Positions 7,954-16,993 of a stretch of DNA of 41,208 nt are shown here, piece by piece; the first letter of the stretch is position 1, and every line of letters begins with the position of its first letter. The DNA is from Cyanobium sp. C1_MAG_00004 (GTDB lineage: Bacteria > Cyanobacteriota > Cyanobacteriia > PCC-6307 > Cyanobiaceae). The DNA is taken from assembly GCA_027486935.1 (NCBI GenBank), contig JAIXOF010000080.1, positions 1 to 41,208 on the forward strand, given 5' to 3'. A program made the position numbers and the translations under genes. The notes under the pieces are model-generated. The model made no database searches, was not told the origin of the DNA, and was given only the letters and a program-made list of their open reading frames with translations.

Positions 7954-8297
7954 CCCGCTTGCCCCTGCAGAGCACCCGCTACAACCGACTGCAGGAAAGC
8001 CTGGCCCAGGCCCTGGGGCTGGGGATTCCGGGCAGTTGGCGGGTGCGCAGTTTGCAGATGCTGGCCCTGATGGCTGGCTTCTATCTGGGGGCCAACCTCA
8101 CCACCTATGTCAACGACCAAATCCCGGGCGGCCGACCGAGCGCCGTGCTGTTGATGGTGGTGGTGGTCGAACTGATGATTCGGCTGCGCAGCCGCCTGAT
8201 CCGGGGCCGGCCCCCGCTGGGTTGGGTGCTGTGCGACAACCTGCGCATCGGGGCGGTCTATTCGGTGGTGCTCGAGGCCTTCAAGGTCGGCACATGA
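7950..8297 (+). CDS. DUF565 membrane protein
   Basis: The 115-residue product starts at the ATG overlapping the cbbY-like stop. A hydrophilic N-terminus (RLPLQSTRYNRLQESL) is followed by a membrane helix (about 33-55, ending GANLTTYVND) and a second helix (about 63-80, PSAVLLMVVVVELMIRL). It ends in a basic/aromatic tail. This is the pattern of the DUF565 family of cyanobacteria and plastids, whose function is unknown. Overlap by four bases on both sides (ATGA with the phosphatase and with glycerate kinase) means it is co-translated with both. Confidence 0.85.
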   Translation: MTRLPLQSTRYNRLQESLAQALGLGIPGSWRVRSLQMLALMAGFYLGANLTTYVNDQIPGGRPSAVLLMVVVVELMIRLRSRLIRGRPPLGWVLCDNLRIGAVYSVVLEAFKVGT

Positions 8298-9142
8298 ACG
8301 CCGACCTGGTGCCGGGGCTGGCCCCGCCGATGATCGATCACCTGCAGCAGCGCTGCAGCGAACAACCGGCCCGCCGGCCCGTGCTGGCGTTGCAGGCTCC
8401 GGTTGGAGCCGGTAAGAGCACCCTGGCCACCCAGTTGCAGGCTCTGGCGGCCTCGGTCGGCCTGCGGTTGGCGGTGGCCTCGATTGACGATGCTTACCAC
8501 GGTTGGGCTGAGCGGCAGCGTTGCCTGGCCGGCAACCCGTTCGGGGTCAACCGGGTGCCCCCTGGCAGTCACGATCCAGGTCTTTTGGTGGCCGCGATCA
8601 CCGCCTGGCGCGCGGGTGGGCCGCTGGTGTTGCCCCGCTTTGACAAGACCCTGCGACAGGGTCAGGGAGACCGCAGCGGTTGGCAACGTTGGCCCGATGC
8701 CGACGCCCTGTTACTCGAGGGCTGGTTGGTCGGCTATGAACCGGTGGGGCCGGCGGGGGTCAGCCGATGGCTGGCTGACCATCTCCATGACCTCAACCCG
8801 GCCGAGCAGGCCTGGCTTGCCCATTGGGACCGGGCTCTGACGCAGTACCAGCCGCTCTGGCAGTGCTGTGACAGCTTCTGGATGCTGCAACCGGAACACA
8901 GTTCCAGCGTGCTGCGCTGGCGCCTTCAGGCCGAAGCGCGGCAGCGGCGACGGGGTGGTCAGGTGCTGTCAACCACAGAGATTGGGGCCCTGGTGCGGGC
9001 CAGTCAGGCTTCCTTGCCTGCCGGCCTGTACTCACCAGCTCTGGAAGAGCGGGCCGTGGCCATCGCCCGGCTGGATGGCCGCAGGCGTTGCCGTCAATTG
9101 ACCTGGAATCAGTCCTCGCTCTCGTCTTCGTTGATGGGGTAA
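8294..9142 (+). CDS. D-glycerate 3-kinase (photorespiratory, P-loop type)
   Basis: This 282-residue P-loop kinase has APVGAGKST (35-43) as its Walker A. SIDDAYH comes next, then [14 protein letters not shown] and [14 protein letters not shown]. This is the plant/cyanobacterial glycerate kinase family, which phosphorylates D-glycerate to 3-phosphoglycerate at the end of photorespiration. The start ATG overlaps the DUF565 stop. The C-terminal 11 codons run antisense over the end of rpmF, a convergent overlap of 34 bp. The last residues ([12 protein letters not shown]) are therefore constrained by, or are a by-product of, the L32 sequence. Confidence 0.9.
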   Translation: MNADLVPGLAPPMIDHLQQRCSEQPARRPVLALQAPVGAGKSTLATQLQALAASVGLRLAVASIDDAYHGWAERQRCLAGNPFGVNRVPPGSHDPGLLVAAITAWRAGGPLVLPRFDKTLRQGQGDRSGWQRWPDADALLLEGWLVGYEPVGPAGVSRWLADHLHDLNPAEQAWLAHWDRALTQYQPLWQCCDSFWMLQPEHSSSVLRWRLQAEARQRRRGGQVLSTTEIGALVRASQASLPAGLYSPALEERAVAIARLDGRRRCRQLTWNQSSLSSSLMG

Positions 9143-9282
9143 ACGAAGCCCTGAGCGCGTCCACTGAGCACCGCCTTGCCGATCGACAGGGCTTTCTGAG
9201 CAGCCACCGAGGCCTTGGCCTTCCAATGGGCATGGCGCTGATTGCGCTTGCCTTTGGATGTTTTCTTCTTGGGAACTGCCAT
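9109..9282 (-). CDS. rpmF: 50S ribosomal protein L32
   Basis: The minus-strand frame encodes 57 residues starting [20 protein letters not shown], the classic bL32 N-terminus. The chain is strongly basic in its first half and ends in an acidic tail (NEDESED) typical of cyanobacterial L32. There is no zinc-binding cysteine set, as in other C-minus L32 proteins. It is too short for many ORF cut-offs and overlaps the 3' end of the convergent glycerate kinase gene. A TTGACG/GACAAT promoter lies upstream. Confidence 0.97.
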   Translation of the reverse strand: MAVPKKKTSKGKRNQRHAHWKAKASVAAQKALSIGKAVLSGRAQGFVYPINEDESED

Positions 9283-9307
9283 CGCCCGACCTGTTGACCA
9301 AACGGCA

Positions 9308-9337
9308 ATTGTCTTGTGCCAACTCGCCTTTCGTCAA
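9308..9337 (-). promoter_or_regulatory. probable sigma-70-type promoter of rpmF
   Basis: On the minus strand, TTGACG (9337-9332) and GACAAT (9313-9308) are separated by 18 bp and lie about 25 bp upstream of the rpmF start. The match is good at both hexamers. The same 86-bp gap must also hold the divergent ftsH promoter. Confidence 0.5.
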
Positions 9338-9368
9338 ATCGCTAAGCTCGACCTAAACCAGGAACCCT

Positions 9369-11216
9369 GTGGGCGCAAGCCTTCCGGCCGCGGCATCGGC
9401 TCCCGATCAGGCCAAAACCCAGACCCCGCCGCCACAACCGCTGTGGGGATCAAAGACGGCCAGCCCGTCCTACAGCCAGCTGCTGCGCGATCTGCGCGCC
9501 GGCAAGGTCAGCGAACTGGAGCTGTCGCCCCTGCGGCGTGAGGTTCAGGTCAGCTACCGCGACGGGAAGCGGGCCCAGGTCAGTGTGTTCAGCAATGACC
9601 AGCAGCTGCTGCAGACCGCCGAGCAGGCCAAGGTGCCGCTGAGCGTTCGCGATGACCGTCAGGACGGGGCTGTGGCCTCTCTGGTGGCCAACGGCCTGCT
9701 GGTTCTGCTGTTGCTGCTGGGGCTGGGGCTGCTGCTGCGCCGCTCGGCCCAGGTGGCCAACCGGGCCATGGGCTTTGGTCGCTCGCAGCCTCGGCTGCAG
9801 GAAGAACGGGCCACGCCGGTTCACTTTGAGGACGTGGCCGGCATCGCCGAGGCCAAGGAGGAGCTTCAGGAGGTGGTCACCTTCCTGAAGTCCCCCGAGC
9901 GCTACACAGCCGTTGGGGCCAAGATCCCCAAGGGTGTGCTGCTGGTCGGTCCCCCGGGCACCGGCAAAACCCTGCTGGCCCGGGCCATTGCCGGTGAAGC
10001 CGGCGTGCCGTTCTTTTCGATGGCGGCTTCCGAATTCGTCGAGCTGTTCGTCGGTGTCGGTGCCAGCAGGGTGCGGGATCTGTTCCGCAAAGCCAAGGCC
10101 AAGGCCCCTTGCATCATTTTTATTGACGAGATCGATGCGGTCGGCCGTCAGCGCGGTGCCGGCATCGGCGGTGGCAACGATGAGCGCGAGCAGACCCTCA
10201 ACCAGCTGCTCACCGAGATGGATGGCTTCGAGGACAACGGCGGCGTGATCCTGCTGGCGGCCACCAACCGTCCCGATGTGCTCGATGCCGCGTTGATGCG
10301 ACCCGGCCGGTTCGACCGGCGCATCACCGTCGACCTGCCGGACCGGCGGGGCCGCGAGGAGATTCTGGCGGTGCATGCCCGCAGCCGTCCCCTCGCCGGG
10401 ACGGTCAACCTCAGTGACTGGGCCGCACGCACGCCGGGATTTTCCGGAGCCGACCTGGCCAACCTGCTGAACGAGGCCGCGATCCTGACCGCCCGGCGTC
10501 AGCAGCAGCAGATCGATGACGCCGCCCTAACCGATGCGCTCGAGCGGATCACCATGGGTCTTACCGCAGCGCCGTTGCAGGACAGTGCCAAGAAACGGTT
10601 GATCGCCTATCACGAGATCGGCCATGCCCTGGTCACCACCCTGATGCCGGCGGCCGACCAGCTCGACAAGGTCACCCTGCTGCCCCGGGCCGGCGGCGTC
10701 GGCGGATTTGCCCGCACCCTGCCCGATGAGGAGACCCTCGATTCGGGGCTCATCACCCGGGCCTTTCTCAAGGCCCGTTTGGTGGTGGCCCTGGCGGGTC
10801 GCGCTGCCGAGTTGGTGGTCTTCGGTCCCAGCGAGGTCACCCAGGGCGCCGCTGGCGATCTGGACCTGGTGGCGCGCATCTGTCGTGAGATGGTGACCCG
10901 CTACGGCTTCTCCAGCCTGGGTCCGGTGGCGCTCGAAGCCGATGGTGGCGAGGTGTTTCTGGGGCGGGATTGGCTCCGCCAGGACCCGCACTACTCCAAA
11001 CAGACCGGCAACCGCATCGACGCCCAGGTGCGGCAGCTGGCCCAGAACGCCCTCGATCAGGCCGTGAGCCTGCTGCGGCCCCGCCGGGCGTTGCTGGATC
11101 TGCTGGTCGAACGGCTGATCGTGGAGGAAACGATCGAGGGCGATGCGTTCCGCGCCCTGGTCCAGCAGGTCGAGGCCCAGCATCAGCCCTTCCCTGTGAC
11201 CTCCCCGTCGGCCTGA
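9369..11216 (+). CDS. ftsH: FtsH-family ATP-dependent zinc metalloprotease
   Basis: The 615-residue protein has an AAA module with Walker A GPPGTGKT (194-201), Walker B IIFIDEID (249-256) and second region of homology (about 298-317). The zinc protease motif HEIGH (415-419) follows. FtsH hexamers extract and degrade membrane proteins, including photodamaged PSII subunits in cyanobacteria. Start GTG 9369 follows AGGA at a good distance, and an in-frame TAA lies 15 bp upstream, so the N-terminus is fixed. Only one membrane helix is visible (about 104-124), after a 100-residue hydrophilic N-terminus. The first helix found in most FtsH proteins is absent. Several ftsH copies are usual in cyanobacteria, and I cannot say which this is. 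Confidence 0.93.
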   Translation: MGASLPAAASAPDQAKTQTPPPQPLWGSKTASPSYSQLLRDLRAGKVSELELSPLRREVQVSYRDGKRAQVSVFSNDQQLLQTAEQAKVPLSVRDDRQDGAVASLVANGLLVLLLLLGLGLLLRRSAQVANRAMGFGRSQPRLQEERATPVHFEDVAGIAEAKEELQEVVTFLKSPERYTAVGAKIPKGVLLVGPPGTGKTLLARAIAGEAGVPFFSMAASEFVELFVGVGASRVRDLFRKAKAKAPCIIFIDEIDAVGRQRGAGIGGGNDEREQTLNQLLTEMDGFEDNGGVILLAATNRPDVLDAALMRPGRFDRRITVDLPDRRGREEILAVHARSRPLAGTVNLSDWAARTPGFSGADLANLLNEAAILTARRQQQQIDDAALTDALERITMGLTAAPLQDSAKKRLIAYHEIGHALVTTLMPAADQLDKVTLLPRAGGVGGFARTLPDEETLDSGLITRAFLKARLVVALAGRAAELVVFGPSEVTQGAAGDLDLVARICREMVTRYGFSSLGPVALEADGGEVFLGRDWLRQDPHYSKQTGNRIDAQVRQLAQNALDQAVSLLRPRRALLDLLVERLIVEETIEGDAFRALVQQVEAQHQPFPVTSPSA

Positions 11217-11274
11217 TCGGCGGGCAGCCTGCTACCTGGCCTCCCAAGGTTGCCCAGCCCCAGCGTGCCCAGCC

Positions 11275-12189
11275 TCAGGTTGCAAAGCGGATGTCCAGGC
11301 TGCGCAGGTGGGTCTGCAGGCCAGCGTCCTGAATCGGAAGCAGATAGGCGGGCTTGCCGCTCTCGTTCACATGGGCGTGCCAGTGCCCCGGGGGGGTGAT
11401 GAACGCGCCGCCCGGCTCCCACGCGATCCGCCTGGGGTTGCGGATCGTGCCGTCGGCATCAAGGTCGGTGCCCACCAGGGTGTGGCAGCCGGGCTGGCAA
11501 TCGATGATCAGATCCAGGGCCACCGATTGATGGCGATGGGGTGCCTGGGTCTCGCCGGCGGGCACCATGCCGTACATCGCCCAGAGCACATGGGTGACGG
11601 TGCGGGTGGCAGGCAGATCGCTGTTGGCCAGCAGCAGGCTCAGACGGTTGCTGCGGGCACTGCTCGGATCGGCGGCCAGGGCCTCCAGCTCCCGTTGCAG
11701 CCAGCTGCCCGGGTAATGGGTGGCCTCAAAGCGCGGACGGGACGGCTCCACCCCCAGGTAGCGCAACAGGGGAGCGTCGTTCACCCAGTACAGAACACTG
11801 GTGCGCTCAGCCTGCAGCAGGGGATCCTCGCCGGCTGGCAATACGAACAGGTCGCCGCTCTGCCAGTCGATCGACGCGCTGCCGCGGCGGCAGCGTCCAC
11901 TGCCGTACAGCACAAAGAACAGGGAACTGGTGGCTCTGGCGGCGGCCTTGACGCCCTCACCGGCGGCGATGCGTACAAAATGGGCCGCCAAACCGGGGCT
12001 GGTGGCGGGGCCTTCGGCACCCAGCTGGGCGCTCAGATCCAATGGGATCACCCCACTGGGACCGCGGGCATGCAGCTCCGGGCTCCACTGGTGGTAGGGG
12101 ATCGGTTCGGTCAGTCCTGGGCGCACCGGGTTGGCCGCCTGGCGGTAATCAAACAGCAGGGCTTTGGTGGCTGCAGGTGCCTGCGTCAT
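11275..12189 (-). CDS. bicupin protein (gentisate-dioxygenase-like fold)
   Basis: This 304-residue protein has two cupin halves. The C-terminal half shows metal-ligand spacing (PHRHQSVALDLIID, then a later GHWHAHVNESG), as in iron-dependent bicupins. The N-terminal half keeps the fold pattern (FVLYGSGRC, GDLFVLPAGE) but lacks the histidine cluster. Family knowledge suggests a dioxygenase-like or sugar-sensing protein, but the substrate cannot be read from the sequence. It lies downstream of the ThiS/MoaD and thrC genes on the same strand, and it ends 58 bp from the convergent ftsH. Confidence 0.75.
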   Translation of the reverse strand: MTQAPAATKALLFDYRQAANPVRPGLTEPIPYHQWSPELHARGPSGVIPLDLSAQLGAEGPATSPGLAAHFVRIAAGEGVKAAARATSSLFFVLYGSGRCRRGSASIDWQSGDLFVLPAGEDPLLQAERTSVLYWVNDAPLLRYLGVEPSRPRFEATHYPGSWLQRELEALAADPSSARSNRLSLLLANSDLPATRTVTHVLWAMYGMVPAGETQAPHRHQSVALDLIIDCQPGCHTLVGTDLDADGTIRNPRRIAWEPGGAFITPPGHWHAHVNESGKPAYLLPIQDAGLQTHLRSLDIRFAT

Positions 12190-12299
12190 CCCGATACCTC
12201 GCTGCTGGAAGAGTCACCCTATTGAGCCGTTGCTCGCAGGTGCTGTCTGCAGCAAGGGCGACGGCCAGGGCGATGCCGTTGTCGTGGTCTGAACGCCGA

Positions 12300-12575
12300 T
12301 CAACCGCCAGCGACGGCGGGCACGATCGATACTTCGTCGCCGTCGTTCAGGGCAGTGGCCTGGTTGTCGAGAAAGCGGATGTCCTCGCTGTTCACATAGA
12401 CGTTGAGGAAGCGGCGCAGTTTGCCGTTCTCGTCGCACAGCCGCGACTTGAGTCCGGGATAACGGCCATCCAGGGCCTCAATCAGCCCGTCCACGCTTGT
12501 GGCCTCGAGCTCCACGCTGGCCTCGTCAGCGGTGAATTTCTGCAGAGGGGTGGGGATCAGGACCTGAACAGCCAT
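12300..12575 (-). CDS. ThiS/MoaD-family sulfur carrier protein
   Basis: This 91-residue beta-grasp protein ends in the Gly-Gly needed for adenylation and thiocarboxylation (IVPAVAGG). VEIVPA-type final strands and [12 protein letters not shown] fit the MoaD/ThiS/CysO family. ATG 12575 is the natural start. It sits 83 bp downstream of threonine synthase on the same strand. That placement recalls carriers used for cysteine, homocysteine or thiamin sulfur delivery, where the partner is a PLP enzyme or a nearby protease. Whether it serves molybdopterin, thiamin or amino-acid sulfuration cannot be decided from the window. Confidence 0.88.
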   Translation of the reverse strand: MAVQVLIPTPLQKFTADEASVELEATSVDGLIEALDGRYPGLKSRLCDENGKLRRFLNVYVNSEDIRFLDNQATALNDGDEVSIVPAVAGG

Positions 12576-12658
12576 GGCACAGATGGAAACGGAGGTGGAC
12601 TGAGGCGCAGAAGGGGTTGGAGCTCGTGGGATGGGCCGGGAGGGGGCCGGGCCGGGCT

Positions 12659-13939
12659 TCAGCTTTGATGGGTGGCCTGGGCCTGTTGCCAGGCGGCCTT
12701 GAAACTGTCGAGCTGGGCTTCGATCAGGTAAGGCTCTCCGATGGACGACGCGACGGCTTCGGTCGTCTTCAGGCCGTTGCCGGTGATGTAGGCGACGGTG
12801 GTTTCCTCAGGGTTGATCTTGCCCTGTTCGATCAGCTTCTTGAGCACGGCGATGGTGGTGCCGCCGGCGGTCTCGGTGAACACCCCTTCGGTTTCGGCCA
12901 GCAGCTTGATGCCCTCAATGATTTCGGCATCGCTGACGGCTGCGATCGATCCGCCGGTGCGATTGGCGATGTCGATGGCATAGGGACCGTCAGCCGGATT
13001 GCCGATGGCAATTGATTTGGCGATCGTGTTGGGCTTGACCGGGGTGATGAAGTCGCGACCCTCGGCGAAGGCCTGGGCGATTGGGCTGCACCCCTCGGCC
13101 TGGGCACCGCTGAAGCGAACCGCTCTCTCGTCGACCAGTCCGACCTTGATGAATTCGTCGAAACCCTTGCGGATTTTGGTGAACAGGGAACCCGATGCCA
13201 GGGGCGCCACGATGTGGTCCGGAAGCTGCCAGCCGAGCTGCTCGATCACCTCGTAACCCAGGGTCTTGGATCCTTCTGAGTAATAGGGACGCAGATTGAT
13301 GTTGACGAAACCCCAGCCATAGGTGTTGGCCACCTCAGAGCAGAGGCGGTTGACCTGGTCATAGTTCCCCTTCACCGCCATCAGGGTGGGGTTGTAGATG
13401 AGGGTGCCCAGGACCTTGCCCAGCTCCAGGTCGCTGGGAATGAACACGCAGCAATCCAGGCCGGCATGGGCGGCGATGGCGGCGGTCGAGTTGGCCAGGT
13501 TGCCGGTGGAGGCGCAGCTCACCGTGGTGAAGCCCAGCTCGCGGGCGCGGGTCAGGGCAACTGAAACAACCCGGTCTTTGAACGACAGGGTCGGCATGTT
13601 GACGCCGTCGTTCTTGATGTAGAGGTTCTTGAGACCGAGCCGTCTGGCTAGGTTGCCCGCCTTGAGCAGCGGCGTGAAACCCGTCCCCACGTCGATCGGG
13701 TCGCCTTCGATCGGCAGAAAATCGCGGTAGCGCCAGATCGAGGCCGGGCCGGCCTCGATCGTGCTGCGGCTGACGCGGGCTTTGATGGCCTCGTAGTCGT
13801 ACACGACTTCGAGCGGACCAAAGCAGACGTCCTCGCAGACGTGGCGCGCGCCGGCTTCATAAGGGTGGCCGCATTCCTTGCAGCGCAAACCGGTGAAGGT
13901 GGGTCCCGCCAGGGGGGAGCGCGAGAGGGTGGCGGTCAC
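12659..13939 (-). CDS. thrC: threonine synthase
   Basis: This 426-residue PLP enzyme of fold type II has an N-terminal cysteine ribbon (CKECG, then CEDVC). The PLP lysine lies in [11 protein letters not shown], and the phosphate-binding loop is [11 protein letters not shown]. It converts O-phosphohomoserine to threonine. The start is GTG 13939; an ATG is not available in frame at the right place. The residues match the single-domain archaeal/cyanobacterial thrC type. The divergent UPF0182 gene starts 158 bp away, and that gap must contain both promoters. Confidence 0.95.
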   Translation of the reverse strand: MTATLSRSPLAGPTFTGLRCKECGHPYEAGARHVCEDVCFGPLEVVYDYEAIKARVSRSTIEAGPASIWRYRDFLPIEGDPIDVGTGFTPLLKAGNLARRLGLKNLYIKNDGVNMPTLSFKDRVVSVALTRARELGFTTVSCASTGNLANSTAAIAAHAGLDCCVFIPSDLELGKVLGTLIYNPTLMAVKGNYDQVNRLCSEVANTYGWGFVNINLRPYYSEGSKTLGYEVIEQLGWQLPDHIVAPLASGSLFTKIRKGFDEFIKVGLVDERAVRFSGAQAEGCSPIAQAFAEGRDFITPVKPNTIAKSIAIGNPADGPYAIDIANRTGGSIAAVSDAEIIEGIKLLAETEGVFTETAGGTTIAVLKKLIEQGKINPEETTVAYITGNGLKTTEAVASSIGEPYLIEAQLDSFKAAWQQAQATHQS

Positions 13940-14097
13940 GGCATCGCTCAGCGTTGGGGCGAGGCTAACAGCGGCGTTCGGGTCTGCGGTTAATAGCCGA
14001 TTTCAGGGGTCGGGTATTTGTTCGCTGCTGACGGCGTGCTCCGGGCTTGCCGCCTGTGCCTGCATTCCTAGCCTCCGGGCATGTTCACGGGTGCTTG

Positions 14098-16908
14098 ATG
14101 CAGCGCCGATCTCTGCCGCAGGCCTTGTGGCTGCTGTTGGGCTGTGGGGCCTTGCTGCTGGTCGCCCCGGTTCTGCTCAGCCGGCTCTGGGTGGAATGGG
14201 CCTGGTTTGGCCAGTTCGGTTGGCAGTCGGTGCTGGCGCGGCGTTGGCTGGTGCAGGTGCTGGGTGCCCTGCTGGGGCTTGCGGGCGGCCTGGGCCTTCA
14301 ACGTTGGTTGCTGGACACCTGGCGTCTGCCCGTGGGCAGGGGCCAGGAGCTGCGGTTTCCCATGGCCGGTCCCCGCTACCTGGCGGCGCTGCTGTGCAGT
14401 GCCGGGCTGCAGGTGCTGCCGTTGCTGCTGATGCTCGAGCTGGCGCGGCGGCTGTGGCTCGATCCGTTTGATTCGCGCCGCCTTCATGGACTGGTGCTGC
14501 TCACTGGAGGTTCGTGGTCCGGCCTGCTGGCGGTGCTCGCCCTGGTTGTGCTGGCGCTGCTGTTGCGCCCGCGCAACGTGGCCCGCCTGCTGGGAGCCAC
14601 CACCGCCTGCGCAGTCAGCGTGGCCCTGGGCAGGGCCTGGGGCATCTGGACCCTGGCTCTGCTGATCCCCGATCAGGGAATCCGTGACCCGATCCTGCAG
14701 GCGGATGTCAGCTTTGCCCTGGCGCGGTTCCCGGCGGTTGCGCTGGCCCTGACCGTGGTGATTGCTCTGTTGAGCGTCCACATCGGGGCAGCCCTGTGGG
14801 GTCTGTTGGCGCGCTCGCCCCAGCTGAGCGACGGCCGTTTTGCCGGTTTCAGTGAACCCCAGCTCCATCACCTGCGGCTGCCGATGGGTTTGCTGGGTCT
14901 GACCATTGCCGCTGCCTTCTGGCTGGGACGTCATCAGCTGATGCTGAGCGGTGAGGGTGCCGTGCCCGGAGCCGGGTGGGTGGATGTACACGTGGCATTG
15001 CCGCTGCGTTCACTCGCTGCCCTGCTGGCGTTGCTGACCGGCCTGGTGCTGCTGCTGCCGTTGCCGCGTCATGGCTGGCGCGCTGCGGCCTGGTTGAGCC
15101 TGGCCGGAGCCACCCTGCTGATGCCCCTGCTCGAGGCGGTCGCCAAGCCGGTGCTGCAGCTGCTGCTGGTCAATCCGCAGGAGCTGAAGCGTGAGCAGCC
15201 CTATTTGGCCCGTTCGATTCGTTACACCCGTCTGGCCTTTCAACTGGATCGCATCAGCAGCCGTGAGCTGAACCCGCAGCCGCGGTTGACCCGCGCCGAT
15301 GTGCAGGCCAGTGCGGCCACCCTGCGCAACATCCGCCTGTGGGACAGCCAGCCGCTGCTGGCCACAAACCGCCAGCTGCAGCAATTGCGCGTTTTTTACC
15401 GGTTCTCGGAACCGGCCGTGGACCGATACAGCCTGGGCACGAATCAGGAGTACGGCCGGCAGCAGGTGATGATCACCGCCCGTGAAATGGACAGCTCGGC
15501 CCTGCCGCTAAGCGCGCGCACCTGGCTCAACCGCCATCTGGTGTTCACCCATGGCCAGGGTTTCACCGTCTCGCCGGTGAACACCAGCGGACCTGACGGC
15601 CTGCCCGATTACTTCATCAGCGATCTGGGCCGCAGCAGCCGCGTTGAGGGCAGCCTGCAACTGGGCATCAGCCGCGACGATGTGCTGCGGGGCATTCCCG
15701 TGGGCAAACCCAGCCTGTATTACGGCGCACTGCCGGCTCCCTATGCCCTGGCCCCGTCGGCGGTTCAGGAGTTCAACTACCCCGAGGGTGATCAGAATTT
15801 CTACAGCCGTTACACGGGGCGCAGCGGCATCCCCCTCGGCACGACCGCAGGACGCCTGGCGGCAGCCCTGTATCTGGGCGAGCCCCGGCTGCTGAGTCAA
15901 GGTGCCATCAGGCCCCAGACCCGTCTGCTGTTACGGCGGGACGTGCGCCAACTGTTGCGCCACCTGGTCCCCTTTGTGCGCTTTGAGGTGGATCCGTATC
16001 TGGTCTCGGTGGCCCTGCCGCCGGGCAACGGGGTGTTCAACGCCAGGGAGCGTCATCAGTACTGGATTGTCGATGGATTGACCACCAGTCGGACCTATCC
16101 CTACAGCGCTCCGGTCAGCGGTGAGCCTGACATTCGTTATCTGCGCGATTCCGTCAAGGCGGTGGTGGATGCCTACGACGGCAGGGTGGCTCTGTATGTC
16201 AGCGATCCGGACGATCCTCTGATCAGGGGGTGGCAGCGTCTGTTTCCCGAGCTGTTCAAGCCGCTGTCGGCCATGCCGCTGCCCCTGATGCAGCACTTGC
16301 GCTATCCCATCCGAAAGTTTGAGATTCAGACCAGACAGCTGCTGCGCTATCACGTCACCGACCCACGGGTGTTCTACAGCGGTGACGATTTCTGGCAGGT
16401 GCCCAAGGAGATCTATGGCAACCAACAGGTGCTGGTGAAGCCGTATCACATCAGTGCCCAGCTCTCCCCTGCCCTGCCGCCTGAGTTCCTGTTGCTACAG
16501 CCCCTGACCCCCCTGGCCAGGCCCAACCTGTCGGCCTGGTTGGCCGCCCGCAGCGATGCCCCCCATTACGGCCAGCTGGTGCTGCTGCGCTTTCCCAGTC
16601 AGACGCCGATCTACGGTCCGGAGCAGATCACGGCCCTGATCAACCAGGATCCGCGCATCAGCCAGCAGTTTGGACTGTGGAGCCAGTCCGGCTCTGAGGT
16701 GATCCAGGGCAACCTGCTGGTGGTGCCGATCGGCAAAGCCCTGTTGTACGTCGAGCCCGTTTATCTCCAGGCCCGTAACGGAGGATTGCCGACCCTGACC
16801 GCTGTGGTGGTCAGTGACGGCAGTCGCATCGTGATGCAACCCACCCTTGCCGCCGGGATCGAAGCCTTGCTCGATCCCAGCCGCTCACAAGACATGAGCC
16901 GCGACTGA
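14098..16908 (+). CDS. UPF0182 large membrane protein
   Basis: This 936-residue protein has about seven hydrophobic helices in the first 370 residues and a long soluble domain after them. That domain contains NPQELKREQPYLARSIRYTR, DYFISDLGRSS and YYVD-like repeats such as IVDGLTTSRTYPYS. The plan is that of UPF0182, a family common to cyanobacteria and actinobacteria with no established function. ATG 14098 is preferred; the frame extends to 14047 through non-conserved codons. The soluble part probably lies outside the cytoplasm. It stands alone, between thrC (divergent) and fba (convergent). Confidence 0.92.
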   Translation: MQRRSLPQALWLLLGCGALLLVAPVLLSRLWVEWAWFGQFGWQSVLARRWLVQVLGALLGLAGGLGLQRWLLDTWRLPVGRGQELRFPMAGPRYLAALLCSAGLQVLPLLLMLELARRLWLDPFDSRRLHGLVLLTGGSWSGLLAVLALVVLALLLRPRNVARLLGATTACAVSVALGRAWGIWTLALLIPDQGIRDPILQADVSFALARFPAVALALTVVIALLSVHIGAALWGLLARSPQLSDGRFAGFSEPQLHHLRLPMGLLGLTIAAAFWLGRHQLMLSGEGAVPGAGWVDVHVALPLRSLAALLALLTGLVLLLPLPRHGWRAAAWLSLAGATLLMPLLEAVAKPVLQLLLVNPQELKREQPYLARSIRYTRLAFQLDRISSRELNPQPRLTRADVQASAATLRNIRLWDSQPLLATNRQLQQLRVFYRFSEPAVDRYSLGTNQEYGRQQVMITAREMDSSALPLSARTWLNRHLVFTHGQGFTVSPVNTSGPDGLPDYFISDLGRSSRVEGSLQLGISRDDVLRGIPVGKPSLYYGALPAPYALAPSAVQEFNYPEGDQNFYSRYTGRSGIPLGTTAGRLAAALYLGEPRLLSQGAIRPQTRLLLRRDVRQLLRHLVPFVRFEVDPYLVSVALPPGNGVFNARERHQYWIVDGLTTSRTYPYSAPVSGEPDIRYLRDSVKAVVDAYDGRVALYVSDPDDPLIRGWQRLFPELFKPLSAMPLPLMQHLRYPIRKFEIQTRQLLRYHVTDPRVFYSGDDFWQVPKEIYGNQQVLVKPYHISAQLSPALPPEFLLLQPLTPLARPNLSAWLAARSDAPHYGQLVLLRFPSQTPIYGPEQITALINQDPRISQQFGLWSQSGSEVIQGNLLVVPIGKALLYVEPVYLQARNGGLPTLTAVVVSDGSRIVMQPTLAAGIEALLDPSRSQDMSRD

Positions 16909-16940
16909 ATCCGCCCCGAGCAGCAGGACCCAGCCCCATC

Positions 16941-16965
16941 AAAAAAGGGGCCCTTGTGGGGCCCC
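16941..16965 (-). terminator. intrinsic terminator after fba
   Basis: Read on the minus strand, the 7-bp GC stem GGGGCCC/GGGCCCC (16959-16965 with 16947-16953, loop 16954-16958) is followed by six thymines (16946-16941). It lies 29 bp after the aldolase stop and faces the end of the UPF0182 gene, about 30 bp away. Confidence 0.88.
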
Positions 16966-16993
16966 TCGGTTCTGCTGAAAGCCTGGGCCTGAA

